The notes under the pieces are model-generated. The model did no database searches, was not told where the DNA came from, and saw only the letters and a program-made list of their open reading frames with translations. Below, in pieces: positions 47,141 through 59,063 of a stretch of DNA of 64,000 bases. Where the stretch lies: positions 13,858,708 to 13,922,707 of the forward strand of contig NC_134049.1 of the NCBI RefSeq assembly GCF_965140245.1, in the 5' to 3' direction. The number at the start of each line of letters is the position of its first letter. The stretch's first letter is position 1. Both the position numbers and the translations under genes were made by a program. This DNA is from Athene noctua (taxonomy: Eukaryota; Chordata; Aves; Strigiformes; Strigidae).

Positions 47141-48289
47141 ATTGCATTGGGAGGTCTCTGGCTAACGGAACATGCACACAAAAACCACACAGGAATGCAG
47201 GTTTTAATACCATCGTTTAGTCCATTGACTTTCACTGAGGAATTCCTTCACTGAGACATGCAGTCTGGGCTTGACATGAAAAACTGATTAAAGTATTTGA
47301 AAAAAATAGAACAGTACTTTCCAGTTTCCTCAAATATCATTTCCATTTTCCAGTGTTTGAAATCTGGTCGAATGAGAATTTAGCCTTTTGGAAGTCTGAG
47401 GGGGGGAAAAAGCCCTCCTACTGATATTTATTCGTGCTGTGAACTGGCCATTATGATATTTCATTTGTCAGCATGTACTACAATCACTTGTTCTGGATCC
47501 CTTGGGCAGACTGCCTTTCAAATCAATATTAATTATGTACCACTAGACAGTAGCTAATCTGAAAGAAAGAACAGGTTTCATTTAACAGATGACTGATGGT
47601 TACTAGCTTCCTCATGAGTGTGGGTTTTGGTTTTTGTTCTGGTTTCTTTTTTTTCCTATTGAGAAATATCCAGTCACAGTACTGGAGCACTGATTGTGTT
47701 TTGCTTTGTCTAATAAAAAAAGTATCACCTTGTTTTCCATAAATCTAACATCAAATTCAGAATTACTGGCATCCTTGTAATTGCAATTCTGTAAGATCCA
47801 TCAGCGCAGAAGTTCAGCTCCAGCACCTAATGCCTTCAGAGAGCTCACCCCTGGGTAACGTTTTTATTCTTTCTGGCAACTGTCCAGTGAACAACAGAGG
47901 AACCTGACAAAAGTGGCTTTGAAATGTGTGTTTATTGCATTGTCATCGTGCCAGAACTAGACGTTTGTCTGAAATTTGTAAAAACTGTTCCTCATAATCG
48001 TCTTGAGTTTCTGGAGAGTGATCTGTAATAACCATGAACTAGACGCTCTGCTGGGATATCTGCGGCTGACAGGTAATTTCTGTTAGGGTTAGATGTGTGT
48101 CCACTTTCTTCACTGGGAGTGTAAACTGTAAGATATCTGTTTTCTAGATGGTGTAGTAGCAAGGCTGTCGGTAATCAGTGAAACTGAAGATGTTGGATAT
48201 GTATTTTTTCACGGTAAAATTAGGTAGGAGTAAGAATCAAATTAATATAGCTGTTAATGTGAAAATACTCATTGAATTGAAAGAGAGGG
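47141..48289. other. Intergenic, no gene seen
   Basis: Nothing recognised. The stretch at 47,790-48,060 is of more balanced composition and could be conserved non-coding sequence, but I cannot show it. Confidence 0.5.
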
Positions 48290-48480
48290 TTGGGAAGTTT
48301 CTCAGAAGATCTTGCGGTCCATTCCCTCGATCACCTACACCAACATCACTCTTGATGGTTTTTTGTCCAACGTGTTCTCAAACCTCCTGTGATCGCAGCT
48401 CTCAGCTGCCCCAGCTGAACCATGTAAGGCTTTTCCCACATGTCTGAAGGGCTCCAGCAGCTCCTTGGCAGTCAGCAGAG
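48290..48480 (+). repeat. CR1/L3-type LINE fragment
   Basis: 'ttttttgtccaacgtgttct' followed by 'caaacctcctgtgatcgcag' matches the CR1-family phrase 'ttgtccaacctgttcttaaa...cctcca-tgatgg-g'. 'gatcttgcggtccattccct' upstream matches the preceding region of the same family. Old and truncated at both ends. Confidence 0.55.
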
Positions 48481-48597
48481 TGGTGATTTGCGGGCTGCGG
48501 ACAAGAGGTTCCCTTTTCTGTAGGAACTGAGATATGCACGTTTGGAAGTAAAATGTGCTGTGTAGACTTGCAGTGTGCCAGATCATTAGCAGGCAGA

Positions 48598-48614
48598 TTT
48601 TTTTTTTTTTTTTT
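48598..48614 (+). repeat. T17 homopolymer
   Basis: A run of 17 T. With those at 45,212, 45,931 and 46,080 it makes four such runs in 3.4 kb. Confidence 0.95.
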
Positions 48615-51600
48615 AATAATTTAGCCCTGAAACTGTAGAACCAAACAAATGAGAAGCCTAACTAGTGCTTCTGCATACGGGTTCAAGAAAAAAACTTATG
48701 GAGCAGTAAGGTATTTCCATCTGTGCTTCTGGTCAGAACCTCAAATCCGTCACAAGCCCTAGAGTAGGTGCAGTGTCCTTGCAGCCTTGTCTCCATGCAG
48801 TTGGAAGTGCTGATATTTAGAATTTTTCTAACATGAGTTGTTCCTGGATTTACAAAGAACAAAGCGTTACTTGATCTGGGCAGAGTGTCACTGATACTGC
48901 ACGTTGCTGCATCTCTGGTTGCCAATTTAGCCCTGCCGTCTTGCTTTTCCTGATGGCTGGAATGGCTGGGAGTTTTGGTCCTCCTTTTTGTAGATTACAA
49001 TATCTATTAATCAACATTCTTGGGTCTTCCTTCATCACCGTAACTCACTTGAGCCCCTTAGCTAGAAGAAAACTCTGTCAACTCTCCATGTAAACTGAGA
49101 CATCACTGCTGTGAATAGTGCTGGAATTTTATTTATTAAGTAAAGACTCTTGGATTTCTAGCTTTTGCTTTGGAATGGCAGCCACGAAATACTACCCTCC
49201 CCTGCCTGTCCCTAGAGAAGGGAAGCCTGTAGTATAGCAGGCAGTGCAGGGTCAGGGGTCAATCTCATGATATAGGTGGCCCAACCACAGCTGCGTATCG
49301 AAGGCACGCTTTTAAAAGGAAGGAGTATCTTCATGGGGCTTAGCACAAAGTCCTCCATGCCAGGGAAGAAACATCTGCTGAAAGAATCACAAGGGAGACA
49401 ATCCCTGGTGCTCTCCTCCTGTCATCACTGTACGATGTACCTTTATCTTTATTCTGTAGTTGTAGCTTTGCATCTGTTACGTTTGAATCCTAAAGAAAAG
49501 CCTTTAAAAATATAATTTCAGTATTAAGTGAAGGTATGGCAGAAGTTCACTTTAATTTTGGGGGGTTCCATTTTAGGTAGTAAACTGTACATATTTTGAA
49601 AATCATAATACTTACAACTGCAATGTGAACAAAGTTTGAGCGCTGTGGTTTGTTTTTTTTTTTTCTTTCCTTGTTTTGCCATCTATATCGGTGGGAACAA
49701 GTGTTCTCACTGAGAGAGAGGCATTTTCATAATTTTTGAAAACTGGGGGAAAACAAAAAAAAATGCAGCCAACAGTGTGAACACTGTCAAGGAACACTTA
49801 TCTTAATTCTCAGCACATTAGGAAATATCCCTGGGGAAGCTGTGGGAGGGTAACTTTAAAGTCTCCAGACATTTAGATTAGGGAATTTAAGAATTTAGGG
49901 AAGTCTGAAATGAAAAAAAAAAAAATTGGAATGGGCATCATGTGCTTCTCATATCTAAATATGGTTGCAAGTTATTCATTAGTGTATATAAAAAAACCTT
50001 TAAAATTTTTGTTATCATTTTGTGGTCCACTTTCTTATATCTTACGGTCCTTATTCGGAAAACACACAGTTAGGAGCACAGTGACTTCCTTTTTTGAAAG
50101 GGCTGTTGCAAAAATGAAGTTATGTGCTTCTACTTGTACAAGCACAGAAATAAGTACAATTGAAACATAAAAGCAATAAACAAACATTCACAGTTTAAAC
50201 TTCTGTGGGGGGTTTTTCGTTGTGTTTGGGGGTTTTTTGTTAAAGTTTCAAACAAACTAGGCAATGCTCCAGGAAGTGATTCTTAATGTTTTAAATATAT
50301 TGTTTTAAATTTAGGTGATCCTTCACTTTATTAAATGGGGGGCAGGGGGGTGGGGTGTGAGTTTAAGAAACATTGTTGTAGGTTACCTGTTTATAAACTC
50401 TGCCTACTGTTATTCCAGGAATAACCAAACAGCACAATACATGTAAGCACTATCAGAAAACAGATCATCTAAATCAAAGCTTAAAGCTGAAATTCTTGTT
50501 TACCATCTTCACCTCATTTACAGTGTTTCTATTCAGATAAAGATGTAAATAAGATACAAAAAAGAAATTGTTACAGGCCGGATGTGAACCGAGATGCATA
50601 GACCTTTCCCAATACAATACTTTGTGTCCTGCTTTTGACCTTTGCTTGTGCAATCACTGCCTGGATTTGCAGGCACAGTCACTTAGAACTCCCTTGTCAT
50701 GCTGTGTACAATTTATCCTTGGCTGTCACGGTGGTTTGAGTATCTTCATGATGTCTGAAGGTGAGCCACCTACACAATGGATGGTTGCTATAGGGTAATC
50801 TTAGAACCGATGGCTTTGAGGTACCCAGCTCAGCCTTCTGCTGAGTTGTGGGTTTGGTTGACTTGGTTAATAAAGTTGGGTTGCCAGTATTGCCCACCTT
50901 TCTGAGCTGGAAGCATTTCCTTGTGTTCTCCTGCCTGTTTATATCCATCTCTTTTCCTGTTCCAAAGGCAGGCTTTATAGCCAGAACTGTCATTTTGTAA
51001 AGCACATTTGCAGTGCTGGGTTTATGACCAGAGGTACTATGTATCATGAGTCCCACGCCTCACAGATTTGAATGTATTTGAGGATCTGGGTCTATGAGAA
51101 CCCAAACAGTGAGACATTACAGTCATTGAGGGTGTCAGTTAGTAACATGAAAGTACAAATGGCACTTGGGTTTATATACAGCCTTCTGCAGACCCAATCA
51201 TTTGATTTGTACACTTACTCATAGGCCATGCTTCTGCAGAGTTTGCAGGATATTTGCATTCTTTACATGTTAAAGGTCTGGCTTTTTCCTTGAATTTTTC
51301 CATTAGAAAAGCATTTTACATTCCTCTGACATCTGCAGTCTAATATATATTATATATAAATCTGGCTTTATTGGAAATGTCTTTACTTATTTTTCAACTT
51401 CATTTGGAACATTTATTGGAGAAGATACATTTGGCATGGTAGGCTGTGATGGAGTACAACTGTGTTTTATCTAGCACTGTTTTCAGGAGAGGAGATTTCT
51501 CTAGAGAAGCACAGTTGTCTCCAGTAACGATTTACTGTCTGTTTGGCACAGCTCGGTACAAGCCTGCAAACCCCACAAGATGGAGGCACTGAGAGACTAT

Positions 51601-54600
51601 AATACACAAGGCCACACTTTTTTCCCTCTCTAGGAGAATTTTTAATCTGGGCCAGCACTTCATTTTGGGGTTTGGCTCGGTAGTGGAAGTGGAGCTGCTC
51701 TCTAATTTCTGAATGTTAGATGGTGACCTGGTTATTGGATGTTTACTGTGTGGACATGTCGCTTTAGTTTAATAGGAGGCTGTCAGTGAAAACAAGCAGC
51801 AAGGAAATAATGTCTCAGGGTGAACCACCCAAATGTCTGGTGCTCTTATGGGTCAGCGTTAGGACTGGTGGCTTGGAGGAGTCTGGCTCAACCTCAGACT
51901 GCATTGCTAGAGCTGGTGTGGGTGAGCAGGAATTCAAAGAACAAAGGAGGTCTGGCTAGATTATAAGGGACTCCCTTTCTCCAGAAATTTGGAACTGTTT
52001 GAGAGAGAGCTAGGTTAGCACTGGTGTCAATTTGAATGTTTTGAAGAAACCAATACTGCCTACTCTACTATAAAGGTGTGGTAAGACACACAAGTTAAAT
52101 AGACTGCTGTTTAGTTTGGTGGTTTTGTCTTCTTTTTTCTCTTTAAAGAAAACCTTTCTCATAACCTTGTTATAACTGATTGAAAACCAAAGTCTGCATT
52201 TTAGGATGAAGGATTGCTCTTCTTGTCACATGTGAAAATGGGAAGAGTTGTAGATACCAAATTCTGGTGTACCTTTGGGGGAAACAGGGTTCACATGCAG
52301 AGCACAGGACTTCAGAATAGGGCCTGATACTAGGAAAATCACATAATTTCCAGAGAATTGATTCCAGGAAAGTCTTCCAAGAGGGAATATGAATGGAATG
52401 ATTATGCACTAGTACAAAAGTGAACTGAAATCAACCAAGTGGTGACTGAGGCCTCTCAGGAAGAGAAATTATTTTTTCCTAAACTCGCACTTCACGCTGT
52501 TACAAGCAACTTCCTGGCTCTCCCAGTACTGACTCTGTAATTTCTTAGATCGAGGATCTACTTTTAAACACTTAAGAAGTCGCACTGACTTCACTGAAAT
52601 TTCTTCAGGTGTTTCTTAAGCATGTGCTTAAACTTTCGGACTGTGGCCCATGGTACTTAGCTTTTGATTGTTCACTAGTTTAAGTTATAAACTCTAAATT
52701 AATTTTCTCTTAGCTGTGTTAAGGCTTTGTTGTAGCAAAGGATTTTAACAAAATGGAACAAATTGAGTGCTAGCTGTAGAATACAGTCTCTCAAGATAGG
52801 CTCGTACTTCATCCTACATTACTATCCTGTTGTGGCATGATATGTTGCCCGTGTTGACAGATCTTAATTGTAAGGTCTTTTGTACAAACCAGAATCTTAC
52901 CAATAAGTCTGTGTACCAGCGTCTTGAACCTTTAATTTAACACAGCAAAGAAGCCAAGCTCTGAAAGAAGCATGCAGATGAGGTGTCTAATATCTAATAA
53001 GATCTAGTCAAGGAACTTTTCCCAGACATTATTAGCTGTTTTTTTTCACAGGCACGTGCTGCTGGAACACTTTAACTTGTTCCAGAGAATGCGAATTAAA
53101 TGAAATTCTTTATAGGCCGCTGATTGCTGCTGGGTTTTTTGTTTTATAAATTAATTCCTAACACTTCCAAACTGCCTCCACATACTGAGCCTGAGGATTA
53201 AGATAGTTGATGTAACCTGATGTGAGAGGGGAATCACTTTGTTCATGTCCAGTCCACATCCAAATATCTTTTCCTTCATGGGTCACCATCATCTAAGTGT
53301 GTGAATTAAAAATAGGTGCTGCAGAGCCTGTTCCAGCCAAGGAAGCCTTCTTCTATGAGTATATAGTCTCTGAGTGGCATGGGAACCTGAAAGACATTGA
53401 TGTATGGTTTTCCTAAAAGCTGCCCAATAGAGCTGAAAAGCTTGGTACAGTGCCCTTTGGCAACTGTTTAGGTGGGAGCATGATTTACCCCCTTGCAGTG
53501 ATACTAAAGCTGTAACCTATATCTACAAATTAAAGTCAAGGATTTATGAACCTTGGAATATTTTACCCATGCCTCTGAACTGCCAACTGTAACTATTCTG
53601 GGCTGTAACCCAAAACATAGTTTACTGAAATTCCACTGCTTTAATGATGACTTTTTTTTTTTTCCTATAGAAAACAATATGAAACATTTTGCCATCCAAA
53701 CATAATTACATTCTGCATCTGGAATTTGTTGATGTTTCCTTTTGCTGCTCATATACATTCAATTCAGTGAAATGGTTAGCGAATGCCATTGTATCCTAGA
53801 TCTTGGTTACTGTCAGTTGTTATAGCTCTTGCATTACAAAAGAGAACTGTTAGATGGTGAATTCTGGCTGTCACTCTGTGGATTGCTGTCCTGTCCTTTC
53901 TCTCAAGAAGATGGAAAGAAGTAGGTCACTCAGGCTGAAGTATGTCTTGGGAATGAAGATAAAAATCATTTGGGTGTACATTGGTCAAGACAGTCCCGTC
54001 CTGTGTGCGTAGGCAATGAGCTTCCTGTGGCTCTCAGTCAACAGGGATGCTGGAATCAGTGTGGAAAAGGCATTTAGATCTGCACTTGACTCAGAGGTAG
54101 GAGTGTGAATCTCTTACAAAATATTTGGTGGTGCTGTGGATACTGCAACAGCAAGAAGATGCTACAGCCCCTTGCTTGACAGTGCCTTTAAGAGAATCCT
54201 AGGCCTTCCTTGCTCCTATTTCTTCCTAGTATGTAAATGGTCTTTGACCCAGGGCTAAGAAAAGAGCTTGTTCTGCATGAGAATTAGTGTTCAGTCAGCA
54301 GAGGTGAGCTGCTGTTTGTTCTTTGTTTCCAGATTTAAACATGTGGTAGTGTATATCATGAGTTCTTTCATCCCAGGATGATCTACGGCAACTGGGGAGG
54401 GTTAAAAGGAGGTATGGCTGTCAGGGACAGAGGCACCAAAGCCTTCAACACGTCAGGAGCTGTGTTGTGAAAAGCTCTCTTGAGGCAATGGCAGGCTTTC
54501 AGGTAACCACAAAATGAGCTCTGAAGCCAGCCTTTAGACGAGGGCAGAGGTAATCCACAAACGTGGCCCTGGTGGAGTACACAGACAATCTAATTTTCTC

Positions 54601-57600
54601 TGGTTCCTGCTATGGTGGGCAGAGCAAGTGCATGTTTTCCAGATGTTTGGAGAGATGCATTTCTGAAATTGTGTTGTAGGAAAACAAACTACCACATGAA
54701 AGGGCATCAGTGCCAGGAAAGGAGAATGGCATGCATTAACAGGGTTTAATCCTTCCCTTTTTCCGTTGTATTCTGAGAAGTGGAAGAAGCTTGTGCTGAT
54801 CAGGAAAGCTCCTGTGTACTAAACCTGTAGTTTTACATGTCACCTTCTGGTGAATTTTTGTCAGATGAGTTTAAGTAGGTTGTGCACAAGCAGTCCTAAT
54901 ACAGTGTCTAGGCATCTCCACTGTTGGGGATGCCACAGAAATAGCTGAATTGGGAATATGTATGTGTTCTATTTCTTTCTTCATTAGCCTCATCTTCTAA
55001 GCATCTCCAGCATAAGTCTCCCATGATGAGGATGGTACTGAAGCAGTGCAGGAAGTGGAAGATCATTAGACAGCCACAGTTACAAGTCTTATGACTGAAT
55101 CTTTGAGTGGCAGCTGTGTTTAAACAGGAAAAAAATAAGGGAACAGAAGTGATTTGATGCAGTTCCATGGAAAGGGACATTTTCTCTGCTTGTATAAATT
55201 GCAGCAGACCTAAGCTTCCTCCAGCTAAAGGACTCTACAGCCCGTGTAGTTACAGAGGCAATTAGGCTGCCCTTTGGGTTGGATTGTGTGTGGATCCTGT
55301 GCGAAGGGCATTTGCTCTGGAAGGCATTAAACCACTGTGGTCATCAACTGAAAATGAGCAGTTCTGTGAGAGTCAGAAACCCCAGGTTGTTTCCTGCCTT
55401 TTGCCTCTGCAATTCAGTGGGTTTGGGGGTTTCCATGTCTGTGTCTTTCAGCATTTTACAATGAAGATCCCTTTCAGTCAGGGCTTTTCTGAAAGTAATT
55501 TGGCACAGTTTAGCTACGTGCTTCTTGTCTGAGAGCTCAGGTTCTGAATGTGCATGCTTAGCTCTGTCTGTCATCAGCAACCACTTTAATCTGAGGTGAG
55601 GATACAGACTCTGAAATCCCCCCCCAGGCTATATTTGTTAAAGCAAGATGGTGAAAGGTGAGGGAGGCAGATTAGAATGGGTGGAATGAAACCCAAAGGA
55701 GTAAATGCACCTTAAACATTTACTGTGCTTTTACAAAACCTTGAGAGGCAATTTTGTAATTCCCTGCTCTACAGTATATGCTGACATGTTGGCCTTTCAG
55801 TCGGTGGAAATTTAACCAGAGCTACCTGTCCAGGAGCAATCTCTTCAAGGAAGCACAGCAGGACTTGCAGAAGCAATTTCAGAAAATAATTTGGTAGGGC
55901 AGTGCAGCGATGTTAGGCACTAGTCTGTTATCCCAGTAAACTGCCCCTAATCTGGCAGCCCCTGCACTGGGTGAGGGTTATCACACCTCCCTTCTCAGAG
56001 CTGCCATGCTTTGCAGGATTGCACCATCCCTTTGATCCACTGGTGTCAGGGCATCTGTAATCTCATCCCGGCTCAGCTGAGGGGGAACTGCTAAGCTTGG
56101 AGCACTTCTTAACCTTTGTCACTGTGACTTGCAGTTAGGGCACCATTACATGTAGAGCTTTGCTTGTAAACCTGTCTGGTAAGGTCTTGAAGGTGGCCAG
56201 AGGACTTAACAAGCAGCCTAAGAGACAGTAACCTCTTCACCTGCATCAGCAACATCCACAACAGAACAATCTATCAGCCCCATGTAAACACACCCAACTC
56301 TCCATGCAGTCATACCGTGTTCTCTGAGAATACTCCAACATCATCTTTTTCGTGATACCCTTGCAGTTCATGAGCATGAAACAAATGCCAGAACATTGCC
56401 CTGGCTGGAAAGGAAGGGTATTTAGGGGAACATGGAGCACAAATCCAGAGTAAGAACTGAGAAAGTCCAGTCCCTGCAGTCACAGGTCACTATGTCCTCT
56501 CATCTTCTCTATGAATTTATAAACAACCATTTAAAAACACAGTAACATTTTTGTGTGGTTTGTGTTTCTCCCATCCTGTTGAAAAGCTGTGCCAGAATCT
56601 TCCTGCACCTTTTTCTAATTTCAAGCAGAAATTTATTAATGGCTGGCTTATATCCACTGCTTGTTGTGCAAATGTTTTCCTTCAGATGAGATGGCCCTTC
56701 TTCCTGCTGCTTGCCCTTCTGATTTATTTACAGAGAGCCTTGTGTACCGCCTCTCAACCTCACTTCTGTTGCATCTTAGAAGGTGCATCTTTGCAGTGCC
56801 TGAGGGAGTGGTGCAACGACTTGAGCTGCTGATTCCAGGTGACGTGGAATGGGCTTTGTGTGGGCTTTGCATCCATGTCCGAAACACTGTCCATGCTGTG
56901 GGGCTTCGTAGCTTGGGTTCATGTCCGGAAAGATTACAGGTGTATTTCCATCACCTCAGATACAGCCAGCCTGAGTGAATGGAAGATGAAAATGTTCCAG
57001 TTGTATCCTGGATCTCCTCCTGCCATATTACCTCTTTTGATTTGGCCAGGGCGCCTCAAAGCTTTGAAGTGAATTATCACCAACCCCCTGCTGCCTTTCT
57101 GAGACTGCAGACTGTTTAGTGACTGGAAGCAGTCATAGATGATCATACTGAAATTATTCATTCAGCTCTTAGACTTCAGCAAACTAGAAACTACTTGGTG
57201 TGATGTAAAACATGGAAGTTATTAAAGTGAAATAACATCTTTCCATTCTGAAATTTCCTAACCATATGGGAAGTTTCCAGGAATAACTCATACATATCAA
57301 TTTAGTGCTTGCCAGGAAGACTGTCTGTTTCAGAAATTCGTAGGACAGTACTGCAGTTACCCTGTCCTGTCTCACATGGAAAGATTTTCCTTGTGTCCTT
57401 TACAAGCACTTGACACTGAGAACAGTGTGCTCACAGCAACAATTACATGTTAATGTAGGTTAATAGAAGTTCATGTGTCTGAGTCTTGAAATGCTTAGCT
57501 CTCCTTTTCTGTGTTGCTTGACAGCTTTATTACTGCAAATACTAGGAGAAGCCAGTTCAATATGCTGAACACTATCAAAAGATTTTTCTTTATGGTCTTA

Positions 57601-59005
57601 AGAGGGCTTATCTGTAATTCCTGGCTGCACAACCTTTGAAAACTATAATGTTACAGACAGTGATTTTTTTTTTCTTTCTTTTTTTTTAACACATGGTTTA
57701 TTTTTAAATAAAGGCATTCTTAGACAGAATGGGGTCATTGTTAACTCTTTTTTCCCCCCTAAGCTCTTTTAGGAAAACTGCAGCTTTGACACAGTTGCTT
57801 TGTTTTGTCAGTCTATGGCAATTTTTATTGAATTATTAAATCTTTAAAATTGGCTCAAGAGTGCAAAGAGTTGAGATATTTTATTGTGAAATTTCTAAAA
57901 TGAAACTGCAATTTGTGGTAGCAATTTGTTTTGAATTTTTTATATAATTTCAAAAACAACATTAAATGCTTCAGAAGGACTCAAACCAAAACCAGTATAA
58001 GACTGCTTTTTTCCTTCAAGTTTTACTTTACCATGAATTAAAAATACTACTTTTATCTGAGCTTACTATGCTTTTCTAATGTAGATTGACCAATTAATAA
58101 GAAAAATCTGTTGGTCTCCCAGCACTGCTCCTGGGCTGTAGGTCTGAGCCAGCCAGGGCGGATCTGTCTGCAGCATGGCCTGGCCCACAGGCTTGTGGTC
58201 ACCTGCAGGCCTTTATCCCGGCTGGTGTAAACTTGCTGGGACGTGCATTCCCCTTTGAGCTGCAGATTCACTGAGGGCAGCAGCCATGTGCTGAGCTCTA
58301 AATACAGTTGACAGATCCTCAGCTGATGTAAATTGTCATAAGTGTTGAAGCCAGTGAACGCTTATGACTAGGTAAAGGCTAAAGGTATCATTGAGAGGTC
58401 AGTGTTCTCTTTGGGAGGACTGAAGAAGACTTGAAGTTTGACTGTCCTTCCCTCCATGAAACACAGTTCCTAGCTGGCCAGTACTGCATTAATCTGAAGA
58501 TTTCTCAGTCACTTTTTATTGTTACTTTTGTAATTTGCTAGTTCTATCTGAGAATTTGCAGTAACACTTTGTATCATGAAACACTTCATTTTAATTTTGG
58601 ATCCTCTTCCAGCCCGACTGTCCAGCCTGCTTCCATCGCACTCTCATCTAGAGCTGGAAATAAATGGAACATACTTGTAGTTCTGCAAGAGGAGGGAGAA
58701 CCCATGTCAGGGATGGGAAAGATGCTGTCTGTCTGGTGGGTAGGAGTCATTCCTTTGCTAAAGACCATTCCTTCCATTAAACTACCCACTTAAGAAAGGC
58801 ATGAAGTGGACTGAACCCAGTGGGTCTTAAAGCATATGCCCATTTTTTACTCTGTCCTCTGAATAGCCACCAACTTAAGCATCTGCTCAGCTCACTTGTT
58901 AGGACATGGCAACGTGACCACGCATCTAAGTGCTCCACAGGAATGCAAATTTCACTTGCCATTTCGAGAACAAACTGTCTTCGGCCTTGTTGACAATCAA
59001 AGGGA
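48615..59005. other. Intergenic, no gene seen
   Basis: About 10 kb without a recognisable exon or repeat body. It includes G-rich tracts at 50,207-50,232 and 50,337-50,355, a TATATA patch at 51,341-51,358, and overlapping open frames on both strands at 56,551-57,161 with no domain. Open frames here are consistent with chance. Confidence 0.55.
50337..50355 (+). other. G-rich tract
   Basis: G6-CA-G6-T-G4 on the plus strand. Three long G tracts could support a quadruplex, but a clean fourth tract is missing. Confidence 0.6.
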
Positions 59006-59063
59006 AGCCTGATGCGGCATCAGGCTGCAAATGATGAGTCAGGCTCTGTGTGTGAGCAATAAA
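59006..59063 (+). other. Near-perfect 21-bp palindrome next to a polyadenylation signal
   Basis: AGCCTGATGC (59,006-59,015) and GCATCAGGCT (59,017-59,026) are exact reverse complements around a single central base. AATAAA follows at 59,058-59,063, then CACCTTTCC. This could be the end of an unrecognised transcript or an LTR fragment. No coding sequence is nearby. Confidence 0.45.

Noticed and set aside
47011..47220. 69-codon plus frame
   Set aside because: It lies mostly within a MIR repeat.
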